11,355 nucleotides of DNA from Spirochaetia bacterium (lineage in GTDB: Bacteria; Spirochaetota; Leptospirae; Leptospirales; Leptonemataceae): contig JACPZR010000173.1 of NCBI GenBank assembly GCA_016195395.1, positions 1 to 11,355 of the forward strand, written 5' to 3'. Below, in pieces: positions 1-6,118 of the stretch. The notes beneath the pieces were generated by a model that saw only the letters and a list, made by a program, of their open reading frames with translations, searched no databases and was not told where the DNA came from. Numbering within the stretch: position 1 is the stretch's first letter; every line of letters starts with the position of its first letter. Position numbers and translations under genes: made by a program.

Positions 1-2
1 AG

Positions 3-188
3 AATCCGTACACGGGTGAGGTGATGAGAGCCACAACGGCTTACCTCACGTTCGTGGCGCTCGATGAAGGAAAGAAGCCGGTTCCAATCCCGCAGATCAA
101 CCCGGAGACTGACATCGAAAAGAAACGGTTTCAGAACGCCATCATGCGCAGGGAATCCAACCGTGAACTTACCAAGAAGATGAAGTGA
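3..188 (+). CDS. Acyl-CoA thioesterase (hotdog fold), C-terminal fragment
   Basis: The reading frame enters from the left edge and stops with TGA at 186-188, leaving 61 codons. The visible part holds the AYLTFVALDE block, then a proline-rich KPVPIPQINPET segment and a charged tail with EKKRFQNAIMRRE. This pattern is typical of the end of the hotdog domain and C-terminal helix of cytoplasmic acyl-CoA hydrolases of the YciA/ACOT type. These enzymes cleave acyl-CoA to free acid and CoA. The catalytic part lies outside the window, so substrate range and total length cannot be judged. It converges with the PIN-domain gene, 23 bases separating the two stop codons. Confidence 0.8.
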   Translation, partial: NPYTGEVMRATTAYLTFVALDEGKKPVPIPQINPETDIEKKRFQNAIMRRESNRELTKKMK

Positions 189-211
189 CATCGTGTGGCC
201 GTGCTCTGCCG

Positions 212-634
212 TCACGATAGGGGCAGCACAGTGAATCCCTCCTTTTCCGCTGCCGAACGCAGTCGATCATCGAGCGAGACAAAAACCTGGCCGTGGGTCT
301 GTTCACCAAACAATACCAGTGCTGCGGCTAGCTGGAGTGAATCGCCGGCGCGCAAAGAATGAACACGAAGGAGCCTCTCCGCTCTGTTCCGGACCTGCTC
401 CGTCGGCTGCACTTCAATACTAGCGGCAGTAAACCTCACCAGCGCCTCTGAAGCATTGCGCACGGCGTCACGGTCAAAGATTCCCTCACGGGAAAGCCGG
501 GCCAAGGCTGACAGGCATTCAACACGCGTGCCCCACCAAACGGCGGGGTCAGAATCCAACACAGCAAGCACCGCAGAAGTGCGCGGCTCCTCCACAATCA
601 TCGGCACCACGGCGGAGGAATCCCAGAATTTCAA
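212..634 (-). CDS. VapC-like PIN-domain ribonuclease toxin
   Basis: This 140-residue protein has the four acidic positions of a PIN nuclease: Asp5 (FWDSSAVV), Glu39 (TRVECLSAL), Asp98 (RAGDSLQLAAAL) and Asp122/123 (FVSLDDRLRSAAEKEGF). Length and order match single-domain VapC toxins, which are Mg-dependent endoribonucleases normally held inactive by an antitoxin encoded just upstream. The WWGTRVEC segment recalls one common VapC subfamily. The start is a TTG at 634-632 with no Shine-Dalgarno sequence before it, but the stop codon of an upstream micro-ORF overlaps it (TTGA), so translation is probably coupled. No Phd, VapB or other known antitoxin is recognisable. The nuclease residues are intact, so the toxin may be active, tamed by an unrecognised partner, or a solitary domesticated PIN protein. 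Confidence 0.85.
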   Translation of the reverse strand: MKFWDSSAVVPMIVEEPRTSAVLAVLDSDPAVWWGTRVECLSALARLSREGIFDRDAVRNASEALVRFTAASIEVQPTEQVRNRAERLLRVHSLRAGDSLQLAAALVLFGEQTHGQVFVSLDDRLRSAAEKEGFTVLPLS

Positions 635-774
635 AATCCAGCGTCCCGTTCCGACAGCAGCGCCTGAAGGAGGTTCCCTCCGCTATCCATTACAACCGGT
701 TCAATTTTCGTCCTGTCAACACCTTCGTCGGCTGAAGATTGGTTTTTCCATTGACTAGGCCATGATTGCATCAT
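631..774 (-). CDS. Micro-ORF upstream of the PIN gene, possible antitoxin or remnant
   Basis: A 47-codon frame begins with tandem ATG codons (774-772 and 771-769) and ends in a TGA at 633-631 that overlaps the TTG start of the PIN gene by the four bases TTGA. That arrangement is typical of toxin-antitoxin pairs. The product is polar with a short terminal helix (NLLQALLSERDAGF) preceded by KIEPVVMDSGG. I see no Phd/YefM, AbrB, MetJ/Arc or HTH signature, and it is shorter than most antitoxins. Only a weak purine run (AAGAGCG) sits before the start. It may be a truncated antitoxin that kept its C-terminal toxin-binding part, or merely a leader peptide for translational coupling. The overlap is seen; the function is inferred. 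Confidence 0.35.
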   Translation of the reverse strand: MMQSWPSQWKNQSSADEGVDRTKIEPVVMDSGGNLLQALLSERDAGF

Positions 775-784
775 TTCGTCGCTC

Positions 785-814
785 TTCGAATGCTGGCCCT
801 TGGGCCCGTTCGAA
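785..814. promoter_or_regulatory. Nested palindrome, candidate operator
   Basis: GGCCC-TT-GGGCC (795-806) is flanked by two copies of the self-complementary TTCGAA (785-790 and 809-814), with 4 and 2 bases in between. It lies between the leftward micro-ORF/PIN genes and the rightward small-protein gene. A weak leftward -10-like TATATT (818-813) overlaps its right edge, so a protein bound here could repress the PIN locus, as autoregulating toxin-antitoxin operators do. It could also be a hairpin in the leader of the gene at 831. Confidence 0.35.
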
Positions 815-830
815 TATAGGAGAATACTGA

Positions 831-1076
831 ATGAAAAAGATCCTCATGGCAGCTCTGCTCGCCGTTTCCTTTGGCGCAGGCATCGTTGTTGCGCAGATTG
901 GCAAACACCCGAATCTGGCAGCGGCTCTGAACCACCTGAAGCAGGCTGAAGCCAAGATCGTTGACGCGCAAAAAGCCAACGAGTATGACCTTGGTGGACA
1001 CGCAAAAAAAGCAAAAGACCTGATCGACCAGGCTAAAGGCGAGCTTGAGAAAGCCGCCAACGCCGCATCCAAATAA
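831..1076 (+). CDS. Small exported helical protein, function unknown
   Basis: This 81-residue protein begins with a clear signal peptide (MKK, hydrophobic residues about 4-20, likely cleavage near Ala21-Gln22). The mature part of about 60 residues has no Cys, is rich in Ala, Lys and Glu, and is predicted to form two amphipathic helices (about 30-50 and 56-79) joined by an EYDLGGHAKK turn. His26, His35 and His57 remain. The HAKKAKDLIDQAKGELEKAA pattern resembles repeats of small periplasmic metal-binding proteins of the SmbP type, but only loosely, and metal binding is a guess. The start is supported by AGGAG seven bases upstream of ATG. The gene stands alone and ends in a terminator 19 bases after its stop, so it is probably monocistronic. 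Confidence 0.75.
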   Translation: MKKILMAALLAVSFGAGIVVAQIGKHPNLAAALNHLKQAEAKIVDAQKANEYDLGGHAKKAKDLIDQAKGELEKAANAASK

Positions 1077-1094
1077 CGGCTACGCTAACCCAAG

Positions 1095-1130
1095 GCCGGC
1101 GCCCATACGGGCGTCCGGCTCTTTCTTTCT
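1095..1130 (+). terminator. Intrinsic terminator after the small exported protein
   Basis: The arms GCCGGCGCCC (1095-1104) and GGGCGTCCGGC (1109-1119) pair over ten base pairs with one bulged T and a four-base loop. They are followed by the pyrimidine run CTTTCTTTCTCTC. Only the rightward side has the T-rich tail, so it serves the gene at 831. The convergent regulator gene ends at 1136 and may use the hairpin without the U-tract. Confidence 0.75.
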
Positions 1131-1135
1131 CTCTT

Positions 1136-3664
1136 CTATTTATCCCGCTCAATTCCCAATTCTTTGATCCGGTAGTCGAGCGACGATCTCCGAATTTGCA
1201 GCCGCTCCGCGGCCTGTGATTTATTCCACGCTGTGGCTTCAAGGGCCTTGAGTATCATGGCGCGCGCGTATTCCGCCATCTTGGCCTGGAAGTCTATGGG
1301 CCCCACGTCCGCCTGATTGATGTCCCAATCGCCGCGTTTGCGCGGGGCCAACGAGCGACTCGCAGTAACATTCGGGGGCAGATGCTCCAGCTTGAGCGGT
1401 CCGTTTCCTGCGGCGGCCAGAGCGCGCAGAACCACATTTTCCAATTCACGGACGTTACCGGGCCATGTATGCTGTGCCAGCGTCGACATTACCTTGGGGT
1501 TGACAGAGACCTCCGTGCTCCCAAATTCAGGGGCGTAGGACGTCAGAAGGTAGTCGACGAGCGGCTCAATGTCTTCCTTCCGCTCACGCAGGGGGGGCAG
1601 CGTTATCCCAAAAACACTGATCCGATAATACAAATCTTCCCTGAATGTGCCGGCGCGCGACATAGCGGCGAGATCGCGGTTGGATGCAAAGAGAAACCGG
1701 CAGGAAGCGACTTCCACCTTCTTGCTCCCCAGCCTGTAGTACTGATTTTCCTGGAGCAGCCGAAGAAGCTTGGCCTGCATATCAAGCGGCATCTCTCCAA
1801 TCTCGTCAAAGAAGAGCGATCCGCCGGCGGCGGCGCCAACCAACCCTACCCTGTCCTGCTTGGAATCAGTAAACGCCCCCTTCATGGACCCAAAGACTTC
1901 CGATTCCCATAAGCTCGCCGGAAGCGCAGCGCAATTGATGGGAACGAACGGGCCATCCGGGGTGCGCATCTCGTGCAGCATCCGCGCCACCAACTCCTTG
2001 CCAGTTCCCGTTTCCCCATGGATATGAACGGGCCGCGCGTGAACCGAAATCTTCTTCACCTGATCGAAAACGGCCTCCATTGCGGAAGACCGGTAGATAA
2101 TCGTTTTACCCTGCGCGGTGCGGCGCTGCACTTCCTTCCTGGTGATAATCTCCGTCAGTTTTTCGATCTCCGCGTCCGCGGAACGACGCACTGCCTGAAT
2201 CAGGTTGTGGTAGACCGAATTCCGGAGGAGAAGAGCCAGAGGATGCCGCAGTTTTCCCAGGATATCAATGTCGCGCTTGAACAACGGATGCCCGTCGGCC
2301 TTGGGTCCCAGCATAACGTAACCCACAACGTCCGGACCAAAGTTGAGCGACGCGCAGACGGTGTAGCCGTGACGCGGCATCTCGCACAGAAAGTGATTCG
2401 CGAAAGCCGTCAGTCGCCGGTACCGCTTCGCAAATTTCTCGTCCGACGACATGAACGGCTCCCCCTCCGCGCTCTCCAGTATAAATATCTTCTGGAGCGC
2501 GGCCAAAAGGAGCGGCGGGATCTGAAAATCGGTCTTGAAGCGGCTGTAAAAAAGTCGGCGCGCGAGCGAGGCTACAGCAGGCGACGGTTCCGTGGAATAG
2601 AATCGGACTGAATCCGAGTGATCTACCAGCGAAAGTGCTACACGGACGGATCCAAAAGCGGCCTGCAGTGTGGCGGCTGTGCGCGCGAGCAGCGCATCAG
2701 CGTGCATCGTGTGAGACGGCCCGTCGCCCTGGTGCGCCAGCTCGAGAATCATACCCTCGGCGCTTGGCCCGGCGATCAACCGCTCCAGTCGGGGCTGCAC
2801 GACTGCCTGATACAAACCACCCAGAACGAGCGCGCACGAAATAGCAAGGACGAGTCCCAGGGACACGCCGTTCTCTGCCGGCGGTGAAAGAACCAACACC
2901 GGGAGAATGACGAGACCGGAAAACAGAACGGCAACAGCCAGCCGCACGCCCGCGCGAAACGCTCTTGAATCGAAATCCAAGAGTTCGCGGTACAACACAG
3001 CGTACACAACGAGGCTGACCACAAGTATGCTTGACGAAGGCCCAAGAAAGAAGAGCGACCAGTTCCCACTGGAAGGAAGCGCAAACGAAAAGAATAAGAT
3101 CACAGCGGCGCTGCCTGCAATGGCAGACAAGAACCAGCGGATATCCGCTCTCACGCGTCCGTTCGATGCCCTGCGATACTTGAGGCCCAGGCGCACCACC
3201 AAGGCCACGATCAAAAGAACGCACCACCCTGAGATAACGTAGAAAAAAGGACCAACAGTGGAACCTTCTCCCCGCTTGTCGATCCAGAGCCGGGAGAGTG
3301 TCATGGGGGTCAGTATCGCGCTGACGGCGAAAACGGCGATCACGCGCGCTTTCGAGGACCGTGTCTCCGTGCCGTGAGGGAAGTACTCTCCAAAAAAATA
3401 GGCGCAGGCGCAGACAGCCAGAAGTGACGTCCCCGCAAAAGAACCAAAGACGTAGATGATCGGAGAAGGATAGAGGTACTTCGTGACCAGAACCGATACG
3501 TTGTGAGCCAAGAGCCAGGACCCCAGCGCGGCAAGAAGCGCTACGAAGGCCCGCTCTACGGTCCGCTTATCTCCCTTCCTGGAACTCCAGACGATGAGAA
3601 TTGTGATCACGCTGAGAATCGGAAGCCCAACGGCCAGCCGCAGCACCTCGACGGTAGTACCCAT
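1136..3664 (-). CDS. Membrane-integrated sigma-54-dependent activator (GAF, AAA+, Fis HTH)
   Basis: From ATG 3664 this is an 842-residue protein. About eight or nine hydrophobic segments fill residues 8-290. A GAF-like domain follows (about 320-485), then a coiled linker. The sigma-54 AAA+ domain (about 525-765) shows Walker A GETGTGKE (550-557), loop GAFTDS (596-601), Walker B GSLFFDEIGE (615-624), FREDLYYR (674-681) and WPGNVREL (734-741). A Fis-type helix-turn-helix ends it (about 805-840). Such proteins use ATP to open sigma-54 RNA polymerase complexes at -24/-12 promoters. Most have cytoplasmic sensory domains; here sensing is built into the membrane, so no separate kinase is needed. The usual loop is GAFTGA; here the last two residues are DS. 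The frame is open to a TTG at 3826, but the extra 54 residues look non-coding and cover a palindrome; ATG 3730 is another option. Its likely target is the divergent hydrolase gene. Confidence 0.9.
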   Translation of the reverse strand: MGTTVEVLRLAVGLPILSVITILIVWSSRKGDKRTVERAFVALLAALGSWLLAHNVSVLVTKYLYPSPIIYVFGSFAGTSLLAVCACAYFFGEYFPHGTETRSSKARVIAVFAVSAILTPMTLSRLWIDKRGEGSTVGPFFYVISGWCVLLIVALVVRLGLKYRRASNGRVRADIRWFLSAIAGSAAVILFFSFALPSSGNWSLFFLGPSSSILVVSLVVYAVLYRELLDFDSRAFRAGVRLAVAVLFSGLVILPVLVLSPPAENGVSLGLVLAISCALVLGGLYQAVVQPRLERLIAGPSAEGMILELAHQGDGPSHTMHADALLARTAATLQAAFGSVRVALSLVDHSDSVRFYSTEPSPAVASLARRLFYSRFKTDFQIPPLLLAALQKIFILESAEGEPFMSSDEKFAKRYRRLTAFANHFLCEMPRHGYTVCASLNFGPDVVGYVMLGPKADGHPLFKRDIDILGKLRHPLALLLRNSVYHNLIQAVRRSADAEIEKLTEIITRKEVQRRTAQGKTIIYRSSAMEAVFDQVKKISVHARPVHIHGETGTGKELVARMLHEMRTPDGPFVPINCAALPASLWESEVFGSMKGAFTDSKQDRVGLVGAAAGGSLFFDEIGEMPLDMQAKLLRLLQENQYYRLGSKKVEVASCRFLFASNRDLAAMSRAGTFREDLYYRISVFGITLPPLRERKEDIEPLVDYLLTSYAPEFGSTEVSVNPKVMSTLAQHTWPGNVRELENVVLRALAAAGNGPLKLEHLPPNVTASRSLAPRKRGDWDINQADVGPIDFQAKMAEYARAMILKALEATAWNKSQAAERLQIRRSSLDYRIKELGIERDK

Positions 3665-3766
3665 GAAGCCAAGGAAAAGTCGGCCTTTGTTCTGCAAGTC
3701 AATTTGCTGGTGCCGAATATTCTGCACCATAATCTTGGACGATGCCGAATCCTCTGCACTCAAAAG

Positions 3767-3791
3767 ATGTGACCTGGTCCAGATGACACAT
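3767..3791. promoter_or_regulatory. Nested inverted repeat, candidate enhancer site
   Basis: Outer arms ATGTG (3767-3771) and CACAT (3787-3791) enclose inner arms CTGG (3774-3777) and CCAG (3779-3782) around a single T. The centre is about 95 bases upstream of the transcription start expected from the sigma-54 promoter at 3847. That is the usual distance for upstream activator sites bound by Fis-type HTH dimers of enhancer-binding proteins. The divergent regulator gene encodes such an HTH. Confidence 0.45.
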
Positions 3792-3846
3792 CCCCCATTT
3801 TGCCTCAATTTGGCGAATCTCGGCAATCGCAGATTTTTTCAGCCGC

Positions 3847-3862
3847 GGGTACGGGTCTTGCA
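3847..3862 (+). promoter_or_regulatory. Sigma-54 (-24/-12) promoter for the secreted hydrolase
   Basis: GGGTACGGGTCTTGCA matches the consensus TGGCACG-N4-TTGCA at 10 of 12 defined positions. The invariant GG (3848-3849) and GC (3860-3861) are separated by exactly ten bases as required. Transcription would begin near 3873, giving a leader of roughly 38 bases before the ATG at 3911. A sigma-54 activator gene lies divergently next door, which strongly supports the call. Confidence 0.7.
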
Positions 3863-3876
3863 AACTGTATGACGTC

Positions 3877-3893
3877 GACAGGGGGATCCTGTC
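3877..3893 (+). promoter_or_regulatory. Short hairpin in the hydrolase leader
   Basis: GACAGG (3877-3882) and CCTGTC (3888-3893) form a six-base-pair stem with a five-base loop just after the predicted transcription start. It ends five bases before the G-run that serves as ribosome binding site. It could stabilise the 5' end or be fortuitous. Confidence 0.3.
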
Positions 3894-3910
3894 CTGACGG
3901 GGGAAATGAA

Positions 3911-4735
3911 ATGAGCTTACAGAACAATAGAATGGCGGCGATTAGCCTGGGCCTGCTGGCCTTTATGGCAACGAGCCAGCTGTCCGCAGGCACTTACACG
4001 TTATTTGTGCACGGAAAGGGCACCAACGCCTGCAGCATCACATCAAATGACGCAGCAGGGAAGTGGACGCACACGGACACGTACGGAGCAGCCTCAAAGA
4101 CACGGTCTTCCGGAGCATACGTTCCGCGCTTTGTGAATTACTATTCAGAAGAAGATCCAAGAACCTCTGGAACGTGCCGCGCACAAACCCAGGTATATAA
4201 CGCCATCAAGACCTACTGCTACGATAACGGTAACCGCTGTTCCATTATCTGCCACAGCGCCGGATGCTATGCGATGGACTACTACTTTGCCACAAACACT
4301 GCCGCCCGTAACATCAACTGGGTTGTGTTTGCCGGTGCCGCCACAGGCGGTTCTGAACTCGCAAACCTGACTGCCGGTCCGCTGCCCAACAACAACATGA
4401 CAGCGGCGCTGCGCACAAGCAACGCCCGGAGCTTCAATCACAACTTGTCACCCGTCTCACTCTACCAGACTGCGGGCTACAAAGGAGCTGCGTGGTCCTT
4501 TGCTCTTCCCGGGGAAGACGACGACGCTGTTGCGTTCCATTCAGCGTGCGGACAAAACAGCACGGGAAGCTGGACCGTCTGCAACGCCACAGGAAAATGG
4601 ACGCGTCACGTGGCCTATTGCAACAGCAAAGGCGCGCTTACCTGCAATACCAGCAAGTATGCTTACTATGGCGATCACAGCACCATGCAGAACGTGGGCC
4701 GTGACGCATTGGACCGCCTGTTAGGATATCTCTGA
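3911..4735 (+). CDS. Secreted cysteine-rich alpha/beta-hydrolase (lipase/esterase-like)
   Basis: The start ATG 3911 has a GGGGG ribosome site (3899-3903) and opens a signal peptide, with a likely cut after LSA at residue 26. The frame is open upstream to 3800, but that part precedes the promoter. The 274-residue precursor has an early strand with HG (34-35, possible oxyanion hole) and the nucleophile elbow CHSAG with Ser116, a variant of GxSxG. Acid and His candidates are Asp204-206/His210 or Asp255/His256. Ten Cys occur in the mature part (41, 89, 103, 110, 114, 119, 213, 224, 237, 245), an even number suggesting up to five disulfides and folding in the periplasm. Lipase, esterase or a related ester hydrolase is likely; the substrate is unknown. 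It is probably under sigma-54 control and is followed by a terminator. Confidence 0.75.
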   Translation: MSLQNNRMAAISLGLLAFMATSQLSAGTYTLFVHGKGTNACSITSNDAAGKWTHTDTYGAASKTRSSGAYVPRFVNYYSEEDPRTSGTCRAQTQVYNAIKTYCYDNGNRCSIICHSAGCYAMDYYFATNTAARNINWVVFAGAATGGSELANLTAGPLPNNNMTAALRTSNARSFNHNLSPVSLYQTAGYKGAAWSFALPGEDDDAVAFHSACGQNSTGSWTVCNATGKWTRHVAYCNSKGALTCNTSKYAYYGDHSTMQNVGRDALDRLLGYL

Positions 4736-4770
4736 AAACGAAACAGTGCTACTAGAGAAGCGAACCTTTT

Positions 4771-4802
4771 GCCCGTGGCCTTCTGCCGCGGGCATCCTTT
4801 TT
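4771..4802 (+). terminator. Intrinsic terminator after the hydrolase
   Basis: GCCCGTGGC (4771-4779) pairs with GCCGCGGGC (4785-4793) over nine base pairs including one G-U pair, with a five-base loop. The tail ATCCTTTTT follows. It sits between the hydrolase and the anchored-protein gene, so most transcripts should stop here and the second gene is reached by read-through or by its own promoter, which I could not identify. Confidence 0.8.
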
Positions 4803-4843
4803 GCTTCCGCACCGCGCGCAAATCCACAACATAAGGCACAGCC

Positions 4844-6118
4844 ATGAAGATGAAATTGTTCGAACACAAGTGGAAGATTGTCGTAGGAGTGTTGACAGCC
4901 CTCGTTTTGGCGGCCGCCTTTCTGCTCTGGGCAGGGCATCGCGGCGGGAAAGGCAGATTAGCGCTGGAATTAGAGGACCGCCTCAGGGCCAAGAATGTGG
5001 AAGAAGCCGCAGCGGCGGGTCTGCGGAGCCTGAGCCTTGCGAACATGAACCGCCTCATTGAGCAGTCGGAACAGGCAACACCCCGCCTGATGATGGCTCA
5101 GTATCTGTTGTATTATCGTTATCCGGCAGATTCCCGTCCGTTATCAAAACAGATGAAGGATCTGCTTGACCCGTACTCGGTGGCGCCTGTGGAACACGCC
5201 GCCATTGAAGCCGCAGGGCCCAAACGCGGGGAGCGCTCCGAGTACGTATATTCATGGTCCGGTCCCACCTATCTGGTGACGGGCAAGACCCCCGCGGTCG
5301 CGTATCTTTCCGTGAAGGATACGAGGAGTGGCGCAGCGGTTCCCATCTCAGTGCTGTCAGCCGACGTTCTTTCCGACGCGCGCTTTGGCACCATCAAGAT
5401 TGCGGACGCTTCCTATTCCGACGACGGCGCCGGAAACGACAAAAAAGCGGATGACAAGACCTACACATTCACTTGGACACCGCGCCCCGGACAGAAATCT
5501 GACTGGGGGGAAATCGCTCTGACTGTAAAGTTCAAGACGCCTGACGGCAAGAGCTTCGAGGTTACGACGGGCTTCAACTCTACACCGGACCCTCCGGCCG
5601 TCTTCACGGGAGAATACCGGGAGAGACTGGATCAAGGGTCGCTCTATATTGGCGTTGAAATTGATGTCAGAAAACCAGGGAAGTACATCATTGAAGCCAA
5701 CCTGTTTGCAGACAGCGACCCCATGCACTGGGTATACATCAACCGTTACTTGGAGGCGGGAAAACAGTTTGTCGATCTGCCGTTCTTTGGCCTCGTCTTT
5801 CACGACAAAGATTTCTCAGGAGGCCGGCTCACGCTGCGTGAACTGCGAGGCCACAGGCTGAACCTGCCGTTTGATCCCCGCCGCTTGGACGCAATGCTGG
5901 AACGCGGCGAGTCGGTTCCGGTAACAACGGAGCCCTTCCAGGAGTGGATCACGCCTTCCATGAAAACGTACACCACAACCAAGTCGTACAGCATCACGGA
6001 TTTCTCCGAAAAAGAGTACGAAGGTCCGGACAAAGAGAATCGTCTCAAGCTGGTCCGTGATTATGCCCGCGACTGGGAAGAGGCCCACGGCGCAAGCGAT
6101 GACACAAAGCTGGATTGA
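4844..6118 (+). CDS. Membrane-anchored periplasmic protein of unknown function
   Basis: This 424-residue protein has a short basic N-terminus, one membrane helix (about 11-30) and no cleavage site, so the remainder should face the periplasm. Residues 40-125 look helical. Residues about 130-245 look like a beta-sandwich carrying an Asp-rich loop (187-205, DASYSDDGAGNDKKADDKT) resembling Ca-binding loops of anchor-type sandwich domains such as choice-of-anchor X. A second beta-rich part spans about 250-335, and the C-terminal 25 residues are charged and helical. No catalytic motif is seen. AAGG (4833-4836) precedes the ATG. Position and topology (N-anchored, directly behind a secreted hydrolase) recall lipase-specific foldases, but I see no Lif family sequence motif, so a chaperone, inhibitor or adaptor role is conjecture. 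Its TGA abuts the opposing stop codon of the next gene. Confidence 0.75.
   Translation: MKMKLFEHKWKIVVGVLTALVLAAAFLLWAGHRGGKGRLALELEDRLRAKNVEEAAAAGLRSLSLANMNRLIEQSEQATPRLMMAQYLLYYRYPADSRPLSKQMKDLLDPYSVAPVEHAAIEAAGPKRGERSEYVYSWSGPTYLVTGKTPAVAYLSVKDTRSGAAVPISVLSADVLSDARFGTIKIADASYSDDGAGNDKKADDKTYTFTWTPRPGQKSDWGEIALTVKFKTPDGKSFEVTTGFNSTPDPPAVFTGEYRERLDQGSLYIGVEIDVRKPGKYIIEANLFADSDPMHWVYINRYLEAGKQFVDLPFFGLVFHDKDFSGGRLTLRELRGHRLNLPFDPRRLDAMLERGESVPVTTEPFQEWITPSMKTYTTTKSYSITDFSEKEYEGPDKENRLKLVRDYARDWEEAHGASDDTKLD

Noticed and set aside
191..219. ATCGTG...CACGAT inverted repeat between the thioesterase and PIN genes
   Set aside because: The stem is only six pairs with a 17-base loop and no T-run, so it is too weak to call a terminator.
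755..1072. Leftward 105-codon frame opposite the small exported protein
   Set aside because: The rightward gene has a ribosome site, a signal peptide and a terminator; the opposing product is an unlikely Cys/Phe/Ala-rich string.
1382..3227. Several long open frames on both strands within the sigma-54 activator gene (for example + 1382-1912, + 1973-2611, - 2697-3227)
   Set aside because: They lie wholly inside a gene with clear domain motifs, their products are Arg-rich and low in recognisable structure, and they lack ribosome sites; they are shadows of a GC-rich coding region.
3665..3826. N-terminal extension of the sigma-54 activator to a TTG at 3826
   Set aside because: The extra residues resemble no domain, no ribosome site precedes the TTG, and the stretch contains the candidate enhancer repeat; ATG 3664 leads straight into the first membrane segment.
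3812..3827. TGGCGAATCTCGGCAA as another sigma-54 element
   Set aside because: The GG-to-GC spacing is nine instead of ten bases, which sigma-54 holoenzyme does not tolerate well.
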